Of a stretch of 33,231 nt of DNA, positions 32,572 through 33,231 are shown one piece after another. Within the stretch, counting starts at the first letter, position 1. Every line of letters starts with the position of its first letter. Below the pieces are notes generated by a model. It saw only the letters and a program-made list of their open reading frames with translations, was not told the origin of the DNA and ran no database searches. The position numbers and the translations under genes were made by a program. Source of the stretch: Gemmatimonadota bacterium (lineage in GTDB: Bacteria > Gemmatimonadota > Gemmatimonadetes > Longimicrobiales > Gaopeijiaceae); NCBI GenBank assembly GCA_003559555.1, contig PWLA01000077.1:1-33231 (forward strand), written 5' to 3'.

Positions 32572-33231
32572 GGCGCTTCCGCCGGGGTCGCGGCGGCGGC
32601 GGTCACCGCATCGTCGAACTGCCGTCGGTACAACCGCCCGTAGAGCTCGCTCCGCTCCAGGAGCTCGCCATGGACGCCCTGGTCCACGATCTCGCCCTGA
32701 TCCAAAACCAGGATCCGCTCGGCCCTCAGAATGGTGGAGAGCCGATGGGCGATGACCAGGGTGGTACGGCCCACCATGAGCCGCTCCAGGGCGTCCTGAA
32801 CCAGGGCCTCGCTCTCGGCGTCCAGGGCGCTGGAGGCCTCATCCAGAATCAGGATCGTGGGTGACTTGAGCAGAACCCGGGCAATGGCGATCCGCTGCCG
32901 CTGTCCGGCACTCAACGTCACGCCCCGCTCGCCCACCCGGGCGTCGTATCCGTCGGGCAGGGCGGCGATGAACTCGTGGGCCCGGGCGTCCCGGGCGGCT
33001 CGTTCCAGCTCGTCGGAGGTGGCCTCGGGGTTCCCGTAGAGGAGGTTCTCCCGGATGGTACCGGCAAAGAGGAGGGGCTCCTGCGGGACCAGGCCAATGG
33101 CGGCCCGCAGCTCGGCGAGAGCCACGTGGCGGACGTCCACACCGTCCACTGTGACCCGCCCCCCGGTCACGTCGTAGAAGCGAGGGAGGAGCGAGGCCAG
33201 GGTACTCTTCCCGGCCCCGGAGCTGCCAACC
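32568..33231 (-). CDS. ABC exporter, C-terminal nucleotide-binding domain (partial)
   Basis: Only the last 220 or so residues are in the window; the membrane domain lies beyond the right edge. The visible part starts at Walker A (GSSGAGKST, at 33207-33230). It continues with the Q-loop [19 protein letters not shown], the signature [16 protein letters not shown], Walker [13 protein letters not shown] and the H-loop AHRLSTI. Order and spacing are those of fused exporters of the MsbA/lipid A or multidrug type. The D-loop SALD and catalytic Glu are intact, so ATPase activity is expected. The stop overlaps the start of the ChaN lipoprotein gene. The substrate cannot be read from this part. Confidence 0.92.
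   Translation of the reverse strand, partial: VGSSGAGKSTLASLLPRFYDVTGGRVTVDGVDVRHVALAELRAAIGLVPQEPLLFAGTIRENLLYGNPEATSDELERAARDARAHEFIAALPDGYDARVGERGVTLSAGQRQRIAIARVLLKSPTILILDEASSALDAESEALVQDALERLMVGRTTLVIAHRLSTILRAERILVLDQGEIVDQGVHGELLERSELYGRLYRRQFDDAVTAAAATPAEAP

Overview
The window is about 33 kb of very GC-rich, tightly packed bacterial chromosome, roughly two-thirds G+C by eye. It carries 17 protein-coding genes that I can support. One runs off the right edge, and one is a small gene hidden in a gap between two larger ones. I see no rRNA, tRNA, CRISPR array, insertion sequence or prophage. The gene set is mostly metabolic and envelope housekeeping: a giant 180-kDa-class NAD-glutamate dehydrogenase, an E1o-type 2-oxoglutarate dehydrogenase, folate (PABA) synthesis, a long acyl-CoA dehydrogenase, and secreted amidohydrolases in tandem. 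Together with the base composition this suggests an aerobic Gram-negative heterotroph. The paired secreted amidohydrolases, the fused PABA synthase and the small four-cysteine protein remind me of Gemmatimonadota. That placement is an inference from gene style, not a demonstrated assignment.

Left part (1-10.9 kb). A small basic protein with a good sigma70-like promoter (199-603) converges on the NAD-GDH gene (702-5630, minus). A 336-bp divergent spacer separates GDH from a three-gene plus-strand operon: an SbcD/YhaO-type nuclease, a YhaN/SbcC-type coiled-coil ATPase with a predicted membrane hairpin inside its coiled coil, and an alpha/beta hydrolase. These are linked by GTGA and ATGA stop/start overlaps.

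Middle part (10.8-19.4 kb). A minus-strand envelope-type operon reads pgeF, a small Cys4 zinc-ribbon-like protein, a membrane processive GT2 glycosyltransferase, then a soluble GT2. All junctions overlap or are very short. The last gene runs 131 bp into the convergent hydrolase gene and lies antisense to its catalytic His codon. A 382-bp divergent spacer precedes sucA. A quinone oxidoreductase (minus) and a DnaQ-type exonuclease (plus) follow.

Right part (19.4-33.2 kb). A pabBA fusion (synthase domain first, glutaminase domain second) is coupled to pabC. A four-helix membrane protein stands alone. Two coupled exported amidohydrolase genes carry three amidohydrolase-like modules, of which only one appears to keep a full metal site. 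A patatin-like phospholipase, an acyl-CoA dehydrogenase, and a coupled ABC exporter/ChaN-type lipoprotein pair complete the window.

Links between genes: GDH makes 2-oxoglutarate and SucA consumes it. PabBA and PabC together make PABA from chorismate. The patatin and the acyl-CoA dehydrogenase both fit lipid turnover. The nuclease/ATPase pair and the DnaQ exonuclease fit DNA repair. I found no clear defence island or obviously unprecedented system. The most unusual items are the hidden Cys4 gene, the degenerate amidohydrolase modules, the membrane-hairpin SMC-like operon with its coupled hydrolase, and the reversed-order PabBA fusion.
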